DNA of 64,000 nt from Clytia hemisphaerica (lineage: Eukaryota > Cnidaria > Hydrozoa > Leptothecata > Clytiidae). Location of the stretch: contig CACVBU010000351.1 of the NCBI GenBank assembly GCA_902728285.1, positions 682,001-746,000 of the forward strand, read 5' to 3'. The position numbers were made by a program, and so were the translations under genes. Shown here piece by piece: positions 9,978 through 20,649 of this stretch. How positions within the stretch are numbered: the stretch's first letter is position 1; each line of letters begins with the position of its first letter. A model generated the notes under the pieces. The model was given only the letters and a program-made list of their open reading frames with translations, did not search any database and was not told where the DNA came from.

Positions 9978-11496
9978 TCAACCAGCATCTTTGTTGATAT
10001 AAACATCTTCACCGCTCCGTCCAGTTTTAACGACTAGTAATAACTGACATTCTTTCTGTATGAGCCGTGTATTTAAATATTCTATAAGCAGCTTATCATC
10101 ACCTATCTCCAGCGGCTTTTGAAGCTTAGAGTCCAAATTAAAATAACAATCATTGTTGAATTCTCGTATAATATACCAGTGTTTGAATGACGAACTTAAA
10201 GAGAATGTTTTCCCAAATAAACTTTGTTTTGAAATATCATTCAATAGAAACCCAAATACCTCTTCTAGTTTGATATCTTCAGCAGGTCTATTGTGAAAAA
10301 TTGAACAGAATTATTTTCTGATCAAAAGTGATTACGAGGCCCTAAATGCATGAAAAGAAGCAAAAAAGGGGTCTAAAAAGTTCCTAACGTCCGAAATTAA
10401 CCCTTTTTAAGCATCAAAATTTTTCAATTTAGGGACCATTAAAAGTCATGTATACACCGAGCCTTTCATAAATTATTTTGAGTGCAACGACAACCTCGTT
10501 TTGAAACAATTCACCAAGCTAATTTAAATCCCTTCAGTCTTCAAGTGTTACTTTTATAAACAGAGTAAACTTCTTCCGAACCCCTCAATCACACCCATTC
10601 TCACAGACTCGTTAGGATTTCTCAGCCATTGGGGGTAAAAATAACGGATTGAAACTCGATGGGAATTAATACATCCATACCTAATGACTTTAATTGCATT
10701 GTTTTCAAGTCAGAAAATTCAGTGGGAATGAGAAAAATAGCATAATATTTTGCAGTGCGAATTGGTTCATTTTATTCTTTTCAGAGGGGAAAAAAGTTGG
10801 AATATAACTTTCCACTGGGGAAGATATTTGACAGATTTTTCGAGTGGTAAGGGGTCCCGGTGGGTCTGTGAAAAAGGGGTGTTCAATCAATTACACCGCC
10901 CAGCTGGCACACAACGTTGTTTCAACGTTTATCTAATGTTCACAACGTCCATATAACGTTAGATGAACGTTGAAACAACGTTGTGTGCCGGCTGGGCGAG
11001 AAAAGAAAGAACTACCAACTTTCAAAGCTGAATCTTTAAGATTCAGGTACCTAATTCATAATATACATACAATACAACTTGAATTTTTCATCTAGTAGTG
11101 CATTGTATGGCGAAAGTCCTACCAACTTGGCTACTAGTCACGAAAATGAATGAGAATATTGTAATTCTTTAACCCTCCAACATTATTTTCTAAGACCCAA
11201 ATATTAAAATCAACCAAAAGACTTAATCCTTACCTCCTTTTATCAAACCATACAACTTCATGTTCTCGAGATTGTAAAAACATTGTAATAACATTAATAT
11301 CATAATTTCCCAATCCAAGCATGCTTCGGTGAGGATTTAACCATCTACTCGGGTTCAAATTATAACAGATTTCATCCAGTGTTGCTTTACTACATGCATC
11401 AGCGTTTTGGAATAAATTGTTGATAGCGTGAACTGCACAATATTGTAGCCTTTGTTTCTCATGATATAATTCTGTTTTATTCACTTTTTCTTCCAT
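9978..11496 (-). CDS. Josephin-domain deubiquitinase (Josephin-1/2 type), two exons
   Basis: The coding exons are 11234-11496 and 9978-10287 on the minus strand. The donor GTAAGG and an AATAG acceptor join in phase 2, giving 190 residues, close to the usual length of Josephin-1 and -2. These small cysteine proteases cleave ubiquitin. The Cys box QRLQYCAVHAINNLFQ puts the catalytic cysteine at residue 20. Residue 124 is the catalytic histidine (KHWYIIRE) and residue 138 the catalytic asparagine (YFNLDSKL). VVWFDKRR at the splice junction and CQLLLVV near the C terminus are also typical. There is no polyglutamine or UIM tail, so it is not ataxin-3. The start is at MEEKVNK. The frame stays open upstream, but a good acceptor (TTTTCTATTTCAG, exon from 11533) lies just before it, implying an intron in the 5' UTR. 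The single coding intron is about 946 bp and contains two small foldback elements. Confidence 0.9.
10591..10882. mobile_element. MITE with CTCACAGACCC-type ends
   Basis: The left end ACACCCATTCTCACAGACTC is mirrored at the right by a sequence reading GGTGGGTCTGTGAAAAAGGG followed by GTGT. Related ends occur at 14793-15058 and 60215-60507. It lies inside the Josephin intron. Confidence 0.6.
10897..10998. mobile_element. 102-bp palindromic element
   Basis: Almost the whole element is one palindrome. CGCCCAGCTGGCACACAACG begins it, with the near-exact complement ending at 10998, and AACGTT recurs throughout. A single strand would form a hairpin with very little loop. It sits in the Josephin intron next to the 10591-10882 element. 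Confidence 0.75.
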
Positions 11497-11722
11497 GATT
11501 TGTATTTTTATTTCATTATTTTTTAGGTCTACTCTGAAATAGAAAATTGTTTCTAAAATCTTGCAAGAATTTTCTTTGCCATGTTTGCAGAACATAAAAG
11601 GCATCGTTCACTTTTTGTGCAAGCAAAGTTTTGGCTCTCAAACAGAATTTGGGAAAATAGCAAATTCAGACTCATCTCTAACTCTGACGTTTAGATGGCC
11701 AAATTTTCGTTCTGCTTATACA

Positions 11723-12056
11723 TTTTTTTTATAAGCAACCGAGTTGCTAAGTGTCCAGTCCTGAGAATGACCAAAAATTAAGCAACTTGTCCTTAGCAAC
11801 CTAGCCCTGAAACTGAGCATGTAACGGGGAGGAAACCAAAAATATCTAAAAAAGAAGCATTTTTGGTATTATTTAGCATTAATATGTGTACTGATGGTAT
11901 TTGAACACCAAATTTGAGGTATTTTGGACATAAAATGAGATAAAAAGCCAAAATTTTTAAGGTTGTAAGGCATTTTTGGCTACTTTTCGGCTGAAATCTG
12001 AAAATTCCTTAGCGACTCCAGTCCTGAGCTGAAAATCGGGGTTGCTTATAAAAAAT
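11723..12056. mobile_element. MITE with TTTTTTATAAGCAACC ends
   Basis: The left end TTTTTTATAAGCAACC is mirrored by GGTTGCTTATAAAAAA at the right. Inside, GCTAAG and CAGTCCTGAG recur near both ends. A related, more diverged copy is at 31289-31490. Confidence 0.65.
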
Positions 12057-13044
12057 GCATATTCTAATTGTGAATTAAAGTGGGCTTATGCGTTATGGTC
12101 AAAACATTTCCCCTCTTTTGACGTCAATGCAATGACTTCATTCAATTTCAAGCAAAGATTTTGACTGCCATCTTTCTACCCACTTTACAGCACTACAACA
12201 GCTTAAGATGAAATACCAAAGGAGAAATGAAAAATAACAATCGCAAAAACAATTTTTTGATGTGAAAATATTGCGTTTTTTTTTCTCTCGTACACTTGTG
12301 TACGCTTTTGAGAGTACCCCCCCTTAACCCACTCTGGAGCGTACATACTTTTTGAATGGTCCCAATTATGCAATCAATAATTTCAAGATGGTGGGAATTC
12401 AGACGTTGGCTGTTGGACCTGGACATCACTTATGATCAGGAGATAGCTATACATTTTAACACCTGCAAATTTTGTAAATCAGGTTTGTTTTGATTATTTG
12501 ACTTTTTGTATTTTAATGACCAGCCAGATCATTATTTTTTGATTTGAAATTTTTTTTAATTAAGAAATTTTTTTTTATTATTTTGAGAAATTTTTTGATT
12601 TTTCTGAAGACAAATCTTCTGAAATGGTGAAGAAGTGTGTTATTAAAATCAAAGGACAAAAGCCTTTTCCATTTCAAGTCCATTTCTTTTGGTCTAATCT
12701 GTAAAATATAAGATTTTAGGGGGTTGTGTCTCTATTTTTTACAGCAAAAATGAAGTAGTACCCGGTACATGGGTGGGTGGTACTAAAAAGAAATTGAGTG
12801 AAAAATCAAGTTAGTACCCTATGGGTTAGTACCCTGCCTCTGTACCCCCCCCCCTGAACTGACTCTAAGCAGCAGTTCAGCTCAAAGAAATACACAATTT
12901 AGTAACTTAAAATAAGATAAAATAAGATAAGTCTCTTATCGTTTTTAAAAATTATGTACAGTGACAATAAAAACCTAAGAACGATTATACAATAAAGGTC
13001 ATAATATTTTGATAATTTTGGTTATTTTAACGTTTTTCATAATT
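12057..13044. other. Non-coding stretch
   Basis: AT-rich, with a fragment of the G-run/TAGTACCC element family near 12760-12855 (GTAGTACCCGG, TAGTACCCTATGGG, then a C run). No gene recognised. Confidence 0.4.
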
Positions 13045-13330
13045 TTAAGTTCCGGCGAGAAAGTCGATTTTGGGCTATCTCTTTAATTTAATCGAATATA
13101 TTTTAATTCGGAAGGGGTTGGCAGACTTACAGGCTATATTCTGAGACTTATTGGACTATTTTTGAACTTTTGGATCCTGAGTCTTAAGTCTCATGTTAAA
13201 ACTCAGAGTTAAAACTCTACCCTTCCAACCTACTTTAGAGCACTTACAAATCGCTTGTGGTTAAAAAACTTCTCGGTGTATTTCCCTTTTTTCTCAAATA
13301 TTATGACCTTGATTGTAGCTCATAAATATT
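13045..13330. repeat. Dispersed repeat, copy 2 (first copy at 2545-2830)
   Basis: Same orientation and block order as 2545-2830, including CGAGAAAGTCGATTTTGGGC and TTTTTTCTCAAATA. The two copies are diverged by substitutions and indels. Confidence 0.65.
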
Positions 13331-14792
13331 AAGCTTTCATAGCTGTTCATTATAAGGTTTTTGTATAAAATATACAAAATGTGGACAAAGTTAAAGTTAA
13401 AGTTTCTTTTTTTGTGTAATAGAAAAACTTACAATGAATAAAACAAGACACTACCTTAAAGGAAGAAATTTTGGCGGGAATTTAATTTGGCGGATGGCCA
13501 AAAAAGTTTTTTCAGAGGGAATTTAATTTGGCGGATGGACAGTGTAGACCTAAAGCTCTAAAACAGCATCTAATAACATGAAAACCAGAATATGATTCTT
13601 CAATGGGAATCAAAACTATAAAGTGCACTTACAAACATCAATTTGTCAGATCTCACAAAATTAATAACCACACTGTCTGACACTGTCATCATTGACAATA
13701 AAACAAACGATTTTCTGTCAAGAGCCTTGTAAACATTCCAACAACTTCCATCGAAATGATCAATCACAGCTCAGTTTACCATTTTAACGCGGTCTGAGGA
13801 TTGAGCCGAGAACTCTCGCATACCGTAAACCCAGATGACTTCGGCCACTTTTGACCATTTTTATTTTCGTTTGCAATAAATATTGATCGTACGAGTATGA
13901 AACTTCTTATACATCATCTTGAAGTCCCTCAAATTAATGTGTTAAAATTTCACAACATAAAAGTATTTCCTTCGAAAGTAATGACCCGAAGAAGCCCAAA
14001 AAGTAGCAAAAGATGACTTCGGCCAGCCTCAAAATCAAATATATGAAAATATATCTGTTTGTTAGTAATTACGGCTCGTTAATTGTTCATGTATATTTTT
14101 TACGATTACTAGGCAGTAAACCGGTTCGGTGGGATCGTGTTAAGTAACAACGTGCTTTTTAATTAATCGTTTTTCCGATTTCATTTTTAGGCCCTGTCCT
14201 CTTGGAATCAGGATGGATCAAGAAACGAAGTTTAAAGAACAAACAAATTCTGCAAGCATTTGCTTTGCGTTTTTGTTTTACCGAAGCTGTAACGATTACA
14301 TTCAAAAGGAAAAGCGAGCAACAGAAGAAATAATAATCTGCCCTACACACTTGTATCACAGAACCCGAGGGACCTAACACGGGAAATAGCAGTAGTAAAT
14401 TTCTGTTGCAAAATATCTTATAGCGGAAGAAGATTTGGGGTTTAATTAAGTCGGGGAAAAATTGTGACGGGGATAAACTTTTGTTAACTTTTCATAATTT
14501 CCCCCCGAATCGTTCAAGTTTATCTCCTTTTGGAAGTTCCGAATTACTCAATGGATCTTTCTCTTTCCCCAATTGGAATTTTTATCTTCTCTCCATTGGG
14601 TGCAATTCACCAATAGCTGCGACATGACCTCTCCGATTTCACTAAACTGGAAATCAAACGCAAGTGTAAATTTGATGATACTCTGTGGTTTGTAAAGCCG
14701 CTCGTATATTTGGACATAAACGGATGATATACACTGTCTCGGACATTTACTGACACACATAGACGTACATTTTTTATATTTCATATATAATA

Positions 14793-15058
14793 GAACACCC
14801 CTTTCTCAGTGACCCAGTGAAGTTTTGAAACCCACCGGGTCTGACTATAGGATCTCCAAAACTCACTAAGTGATAACTTTTAACTTCGTCGAGTAGGAAA
14901 AAAGTAATTTCAAGTAATATTCCAAGAATCCTTAAAAAACTAACGATTGTTGGCCGGGGTAAGACCATAAATAAGATCTTTGATTTGGGTTCTATGTAAT
15001 TTTTTTCACCGGGTTATCTATCAAGTGGAGCTGACCGGGTCACTGATATAGGGGTATA
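14793..15058. mobile_element. MITE with ACCCCT...CAGTGACCC ends
   Basis: The left end AACACCCCTTTCTCAGTGAC pairs with a right end that reads GGGTCACTGATATAGGGGT. It is related to the elements at 10591 and 60215. It is nested inside the 13821-17240 element. Confidence 0.55.
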
Positions 15059-15822
15059 ATAAAAATATTTGCATATAAAATATCCGTGGATACAGTCGGG
15101 TGCATAATTCTTAGCGCTTCGATGTTGAATAAATGATTTTCCTGTCGTGTTTTAGTCAAGTTGACAATTAAGGGTCATGTCTACCTGAGAACGATCTCGA
15201 TAATCGGTTTATCCAGTGGTTCCTATAAAAGACAACGAATGAATAAAAATAGGTATATTCAGGGCTTCATTACGTTAGCTCTTTAGATAGAAAGCACAAC
15301 CAAACCCATCGAATATTTATTAGACATATAAAGAAATTTACAGTTAACGTTATCTCAAAACTTAATAAGCGGGATGGGGGGGCTATAAAATTGTCCTAAG
15401 TGGAAAATTAATTAGCGGCCCCAGCCATTAGGTACCCGAGAGTACTTACTTGTACACTATTCTGCACTTTCACGGTATCCCTCCTTTTTATGTCATTATA
15501 TTCCGCTACTCGTCATTGATACCACCTAGAACGCAAATGTTATGTCGAAATCCTGTAAATTAGAAGATGTAACTTTACTTTATCTATGTTGGGATAAATT
15601 TTTGTCATTTAGTAGTCAACGACCTAAAATAGGGGTGCATGACAAAATTATTTTACTAGACGAAAGATACATATTAAAATGGTATAAAGGATGACGATAA
15701 AACCAGGTGAAAACATTCGAGAACGAAATACCTTTTCCTAATTGTATGCCGTCCAATATGACGATGCGTTGACTTCTTAATCCGGGATACTTGATAGCTG
15801 TACCATTATTCGACGTGTCGAT

Positions 15823-16092
15823 TTGGAATATCTTGAAAGAAAAGCAAGATATTCAAATTATTTTAATCTTCAACCGGAACCGGCAAAACCACATTTAATA
15901 CCGATCAAATATGAAACGGTTGGCACACAACAGCGTTTAAAAACCTTTTCTAACATTTTTAAATGTCCATCATGTGGCGTTAGAAGATCTTTACAATCCC
16001 TAAACCGGCGAAATTCTGGATTCATTGACTTAAATCAAATCAAAATACCTTACGTGTCCGCCGCCTTAGGTGGATTAAACTCCGTGGAGTAA
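15823..16092 (+). CDS. Unrecognised short frame with CPSCG motif
   Basis: The frame gives about 89 residues (LEYLERKARYSNYF at the start, ending LGGLNSVE). A CPSC pair near residue 48 could be half of a zinc-binding site, but no second pair follows. Residue composition is more protein-like than in surrounding random frames. It lies within the 3.4-kb inner element, so it may be a remnant of a transposon protein or of captured sequence. No function can be given. The initiating codon is not an ATG in the strict frame (TTG). Confidence 0.2.
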   Translation: MEYLERKARYSNYFNLQPEPAKPHLIPIKYETVGTQQRLKTFSNIFKCPSCGVRRSLQSLNRRNSGFIDLNQIKIPYVSAALGGLNSVE

Positions 16093-16188
16093 TTAAAAAC
16101 GGTAAATTCGTGATTTTCATGAATTTTGGCCCTTTTCGCGAAACTTATTTCTTGCTAAATTGAAAATCCGTAATAACTAAAAAAATTG

Positions 16189-16425
16189 GTGCGTATTTCC
16201 TTCGTTGTGAGAAAGGGGTGTAATGTGTATTCCCTTCGTTGTGAGAAAGGGGTGTAACGTGTATTCCTTTCGTTGCGAGAAAGGGGTGTAATGCGTATTC
16301 CCTTCGTTGTGAGAAAGGGGTGTAATGTGTATTCCTTTCGTTGTGAGAAAGGGGTGTAACGTGTATTCCTTTCGTTGCGAGAAAGGGGTGTAATGCGTAT
16401 TCTCTTCGTTGTGAGACAGGGAAAT
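16189..16425. repeat. 34-bp minisatellite with 102-bp higher-order period
   Basis: About seven tandem copies of a 34-bp unit containing TTCGTTGTGAGAAAGGGGTG. Variants repeat every third unit: GTAAC followed by a unit with GTTGCGAG, then one with AATGCG. This gives a 102-bp higher-order repeat. Because 102 is divisible by three, a spurious open frame runs through the minus strand. Confidence 0.85.
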
Positions 16426-17238
16426 AGGAAAGCTCACATACACACTCGCACGAGACAGGGATGTAATATGGTATTTCCTTCGTTGGAACCAGAGAGGCGG
16501 GGAGAGCTAAAATGCTATTTGCATGAGGCAGGGATATACGTATCTGATAAAATGATACTTGTTCGGGAAATTCTCGTATCTTTCCTTCCCCTTTTTACGT
16601 TGCCTTAATATACATCTTGAATTAATGCTTGTGAAAGAACATGAAAGAGCAAGCTTTTAAACTTTTATCCCGCTCACTTTTATCGATCGTGATATAAAGA
16701 GGCCCTTAAAAATATCTTTGAACTCATTTGCATGTCAATGAACTTCATGAAGTAACTCTCGCAGGAAATCTACAAAATGTGACGTCATTCTAATTAGATC
16801 GTGCAACAGTTTAACAACTTAATCGATTGACATGAATATTTCAAGTTGTCAACATAGACTTATTATCCAAAATAAGCTAAAAAATAGGTTCAACTTTAAG
16901 GGGTTATAGCTCGTCAAAGATTCATCATTTTTCAAAAAGATTTCGTACACTTTACAATTGGTCTATATGCAGCACTGCTGTGTAAAATTTTTACAGATAT
17001 CTTTCGGCAATCTTTTATAATCACGGTTTCAAAAAAGACGGTCAAAGATTTCCGTTTTTTGCCCCATTTTCGTGAGGAATAAATATTCTTGTTTTTTTCT
17101 TTGTACCATCCGAAAGACCTTTATTGTGGCCAAACGTGTAGAAAAAATGAATGTGATTCATTCATTCTATAAAAAGTTACAGCCCTTCAAAGTCGGCCGA
17201 AGTTAACAGAGGGTGGCCGAAGTCATCTGGGTTTACGG

Positions 17239-17272
17239 TAGCGCCCGAGCTCCCGCGCGGCGCGCGCCGCGG
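17239..17272. other. Very short GC/CpG-rich patch
   Basis: About 34 bp of GCGC/CCGCGG-rich sequence (CCGCGCGGCGCGCGCCGCGG) stands out in an AT-rich background. It abuts the right end of the 3.4-kb inner element and belongs to the 4.1-kb element that hosts it. It is too short to be called a CpG island. Confidence 0.5.
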
Positions 17273-18001
17273 GGATGAAAAACTTCAATCTGTCAATCAT
17301 TTTCTTAAGCGAAGTGTACGCGAAGTGATTCCAGCTTTACGATAGTGCCGCGGATCATCAATGGATAGTATTCAATTATCATTATCCCTTTATTTTCATT
17401 CCTAGAACTTTTGCAAAAAAAAGGAAAAATAGAAAAGTTGTATTTTTTACTGCCCTATTCACATACTGAATTTGAAAGATCTTCTATGTGGCGTTTTTTT
17501 GCAAACTTCGAAAAACTGATTTTTGTCCCGCCTTTGCGGGATTTTGGCTCAAGTGCTTGAGTGCAGCATAGGGTACAAAGTCCAAATATGCGTTTCCCGT
17601 AATTTTTGTATGAAGAGTTAGGTCTATACTGATGGACGAAAAAACTAAATTTGGCGGGAATTTAATTTGGCGGTCGCTTAAAAATTTAACCTTAAGATGA
17701 CGTCAAAACAGCGGAAAAATAGCAAAAAACACCTTAAAAGAGATCATATTTTCAAAATGTTTAATTTGGCGGGAATTTAATTTGGCGGATGGCGGAAACT
17801 TAATTTGGCGGATTTCAGTCAAATCCGCCAAATCCGCCAAATTTTCTTTCCACCAAAATTTCTTCCTTTAATTAAAGGTACAAGATGTAAAATAGCACAA
17901 ATTCTATGTGACAAATTCTATGTGACAAAATAGGTAAGAAAAATAAGAAACTTAAGTATAGCTACCCGCTGTACATCTGCAGATCTGTATATCTGTCAAT
18001 C

Positions 18002-18388
18002 GTGATTCTGATTCATAATTTACAACGTTTTTTAAGTAAAAAATCATTCACAAAACCAAAACCAGTACTATCCATCCAGACTGTCGGGTCCAACCAACAT
18101 TTATTCTCCGATGACGTTATTCGGCTCCATTTCCCGCTCGATTTTTACTTTGTGCATCCTCTGAAATTTTTTCACAACAGTTTGTGGCCCATCAATATTT
18201 TTTCACTGCACCTTGTGACCCCACATTTTTGGTTGAAACCACCCAAATCTCATCTACCTCATCGTACATCGATCTCTCCTCGTGGTGGTGGTCCATTTGT
18301 CCATTGGTTTGGTGAAATTGTTATCGGCTGGAATTATGACACAGGTAATACTTTTATAAGAGACACTGTCAGACTGTCTAATGGGTGA
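18002..18388 (+). CDS. Unrecognised 128-codon frame
   Basis: The frame is rich in Trp, Pro, His and Phe (for example FYFVHPLKFFHNSLWPIN and GGGPFVHWFGEIVIGWNY), which is less random-looking than most frames here. A possible splice donor, ACACAG followed by GTAATA, occurs near 18342. I do not recognise the family and see no partner exons, so it could equally be chance or transposon-derived. Confidence 0.2.
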   Translation: MILIHNLQRFLSKKSFTKPKPVLSIQTVGSNQHLFSDDVIRLHFPLDFYFVHPLKFFHNSLWPINIFSLHLVTPHFWLKPPKSHLPHRTSISPRGGGPFVHWFGEIVIGWNYDTGNTFIRDTVRLSNG

Positions 18389-18472
18389 ATTGCACCAAAT
18401 CTGTACTATGGGTTTGTAAACATGACAAACTGTCCTTCAAATTGCCATAGCTAGAACGATAGAAAGTAGTCC

Positions 18473-18908
18473 CGGGGTAACTTGCATCAGCAGTGAAGGT
18501 AAACATGCATAGCCCTCATGCAAACTTATATCAAAACAAAAATGGTAGAGTAGAGCTGCGAGCGGAGCTGCGTAGTTCATTTGTTTTGAAATTTTGCCAG
18601 TTTTCAGAGTATGATGGCAGAAATCATCAAAATCTTGAGGGCAGAGATTACTCACTTTTTAAGGGCAGGGGCAAAATTTTGATATTATCTACAGTTCAGG
18701 GACAAAATCCTTGAAAACTGGCTATATTTACCTGCCTCTTTTTTTGTGGTGGGAAACAAATCGGATCTTAGCAGGGGCAGAGTTTTTATGTTGGAAATTT
18801 TCCTTGGGAGCAACCATGACATGCTCTGAAAACAGGAAATTTTGCTGCTTTGATTGGTCAGTCATTTGATGGCTATGCATGTTTGCCTCCACTGATGCAA
18901 GTTACCCG
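18473..18908. mobile_element. MITE with GGGTAACTTGCATCAG ends
   Basis: The left end CGGGGTAACTTGCATCAGCA and the following AAACATGCATAGCC are mirrored at 18869-18908 (GGCTATGCATGTTTGCC, CTGATGCAAGTTACCCG). About 436 bp, non-coding. Confidence 0.65.
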
Positions 18909-18925
18909 ACTTTACGGCAGTGCAC

Positions 18926-19373
18926 TCCAGACGTCCGCGCTCGATAGGATCGATCATCGGAACGGCTCGATGACGGATCGATATGTGATCGATGGATTAC
19001 TTAACGATCCGGATAGGAGATCGATAGAGGATCGATACTCAGGATTTTTTTAAGCTTATAATGCGATTAGTTATCGATTATTTATCGATCTATCATCAAT
19101 CTTTTATCGATCTTATCGACCCTATCGACTCATACTCGATTTATGATCGATAACAAATCGATTAACGATCGATGACAAATCGATTAACGATCGATGATGA
19201 ACTAGCTCGATAATGGATCAACGTGGATCAACGAAGGATCGATACTCAAGACTTTTTAATGGCTGAATCTTCCATCAATCTCCTATCCGGATCGTTAAGT
19301 AATCCATCGATCACATATCGATCCGTCATCGAGCCGTTCTGATGATCGATCCTATCGAGCGCGGACGCCTGGA
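18926..19373. mobile_element. GATCGAT-rich foldback element, about 450 bp
   Basis: The left arm starts TCCAGACGTCCGCGCTCGAT, and the right arm ends with its near-complement ATCGAGCGCGGACGCCTGGA. The arms continue inward for more than 100 bp (GGATTACTTAACGATCCGGA and its complement). Arms and loop are packed with ATCGAT/GATCGAT, itself a palindrome. The element therefore has dozens of identical 6-bp palindromes on top of one large one. Confidence 0.8.
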
Positions 19374-20100
19374 CTCTTAAGTTCTGCAACGTCTTCATTC
19401 ATTTCCTGTGATAAACAATGATGAATCGATAGGGGTGATTAAGTCACTTTCGGTCAGGGTTGTGGACGCTGGTGGACGGCCAAATGTCAACTTTTTCGAT
19501 TCCTTTTTGACTTTTTCGATTTTTTTGATTTTTGATTATTCTGTACCACATAATAATTTCAGACATTTATAATGTAGGACATTATAATTATTAAAAACCA
19601 ACATATAATGTCATAACAACATTATTTTCCGTGGTGTTTTAGGACTGAAAATATGTTTCTCTCAAATCAGGCTCCAGGGATCAAATTAGCGTATCGCATT
19701 TCGCAATTCGCGATGCGTTTTTGGATTACTTACAAGCTAAAAATTGAAAATTGATCCATTTTAGGATGCAAAATCATGCTTATCAAAAAATTGCGATGCA
19801 CTTTCACCCTTATTTTGATGCCTGGGCTCCGACCCCTAAGGGTCGGAAAAATCAGAAAATCAAATTTCACTCCCACTAAGGGTTGAAGAAATTGAAAAAT
19901 TTGAACTTTTCCCCCCGAAAAGATCAAAATTTGATCAAAATTGGTAAAATTTGTCCCAGTAAGGGTCATAAAATTTGCAAAATTTTCTGTTGTTTTCTCC
20001 TTTTTAGTCCCGGTAAGGCTAAGGGTCCAAGGGTCAAAAGTCGGGCAGTACCCCCGGTCAGCTCTCAACCCTACCCTAGTACCCCCCCCCGTCCTTCTGG
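19374..20100. other. Non-coding stretch with repeat fragments
   Basis: No gene recognised. 19800-20090 carries fragments of the TAAGGGTC/TACCCC family also seen at 45052-45395 (GTAAGGGTC, ACCCCCGG, a C run). Confidence 0.4.
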
Positions 20101-20104
20101 CCTG

Positions 20105-20190
20105 AATCTGTGGGGCAGTGGTTAGGGCATTGGGTTTCTGATTGGTGGAACTTTGCATTTAGTGGGTTAGAATCCCACCCATGCAATCAT
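20105..20190 (+). repeat. tRNA-derived SINE-like sequence
   Basis: An A-box-like GGGGCAGTGGTTAGGGC is followed by a T-arm with a perfect 5-bp stem (GTGGG TTAGAAT CCCAC) containing a B-box-like GGTTAGAATCC. The acceptor stem does not pair, so it is not a working tRNA gene. The internal RNA polymerase III promoter layout suggests a SINE head or a tRNA pseudogene. Confidence 0.5.
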
Positions 20191-20649
20191 CCGGTAAGTT
20201 ATTCACATTTGAAAAACATACAAACTAACTCACATAGCCCCAGAAAGTCAAAAAAACTACAAACTAGAGACTGGAATGTACAAAATCAGTTCAGATGTGT
20301 TTTTCGCTTTTATAAAGAAGCCACAACCTCCCAACCTTCCTATCATTCCTATCCCTAAAGAAGGGTGTCAGAATTTTGAAGAGGGATGTTGACATTAGAC
20401 CAACTTACAGTAGGTCCAAAAAAAGAAATAAATTGCTTCTTCTGGTACACAAACTCCAACAATTATATCATCTTTTAAAAATTCTTTAATCCTGTCAAGA
20501 CAGAAATCTGTCTGTCAAGGGATTTCGCACTCTGACTTACAAAACCTTGATAATCTGGCATGAAAATTCAATAGTATTTCTTAGGGCATTTAACTAATAA
20601 GCTAAACTAACTGTTCTTGTGTTTGTTAAATTATTTGAAAAAGATATCA

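Larger units (their letters stand above)
13821..17240. mobile_element. 3.4-kb inner element with 28-bp perfect terminal repeats
   Basis: Both ends carry a 28-bp perfect inverted repeat starting TACCGTAAACCCAGATGACT and continuing TCGGCCAC. The subterminal CGAAG and GGCC segments are repeated nearby (GATGACTTCGGCCAG at 14013). The flanks allow a TA duplication. Contents include a smaller MITE (14793-15058), a 34-bp minisatellite and one 89-codon frame of unknown nature. No transposase was recognised, so it looks non-autonomous. Confidence 0.7.
13542..17630. mobile_element. 4.1-kb DNA transposon with GATGGAC target duplication
   Basis: It is flanked by direct repeats GATGGAC (13535-13541 and 17631-17637) and interrupts a TTGGCGG-type MITE. 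Its ends are AGTGTAGACCTAA and the near-complement TTAGGTCTATACT. The duplication is 7 bp, or 8 bp with one mismatch. No transposase frame was found, and most of the interior is taken up by another element (13821-17240). I cannot assign a superfamily; 7-8 bp duplications occur in hAT-like and some other groups. Confidence 0.65.
13452..17880. mobile_element. Split TTGGCGG-type MITE forming the outer layer of a nested stack
   Basis: The left part (13452-13541) starts TACCTTAAAGGAAGAAATTT and contains TTTGGCGGGAATTTAATTTG. The right part (17631-17880) ends with the inverted counterpart AAATTTCTTCCTTTAATTAA followed by AGGTA. Together the parts match the intact relative at 30631-30954, including GGCGGATGGCC and TTTTTTCAGAGGGA. 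The two halves are separated by a 4.1-kb insertion flanked by GATGGAC repeats. Confidence 0.7.

Noticed and set aside
16177-16443. Minus-strand 88-codon frame with HPFLTTKGIHITPLSHNEG repeats; also considered as a CRISPR-like array
   Set aside because: Direct 34-bp tandem repeats without unique spacers; a minisatellite in a eukaryotic transposon.
17239-17272. CpG island/promoter
   Set aside because: Only about 34 bp, at a transposon boundary, with no gene following.
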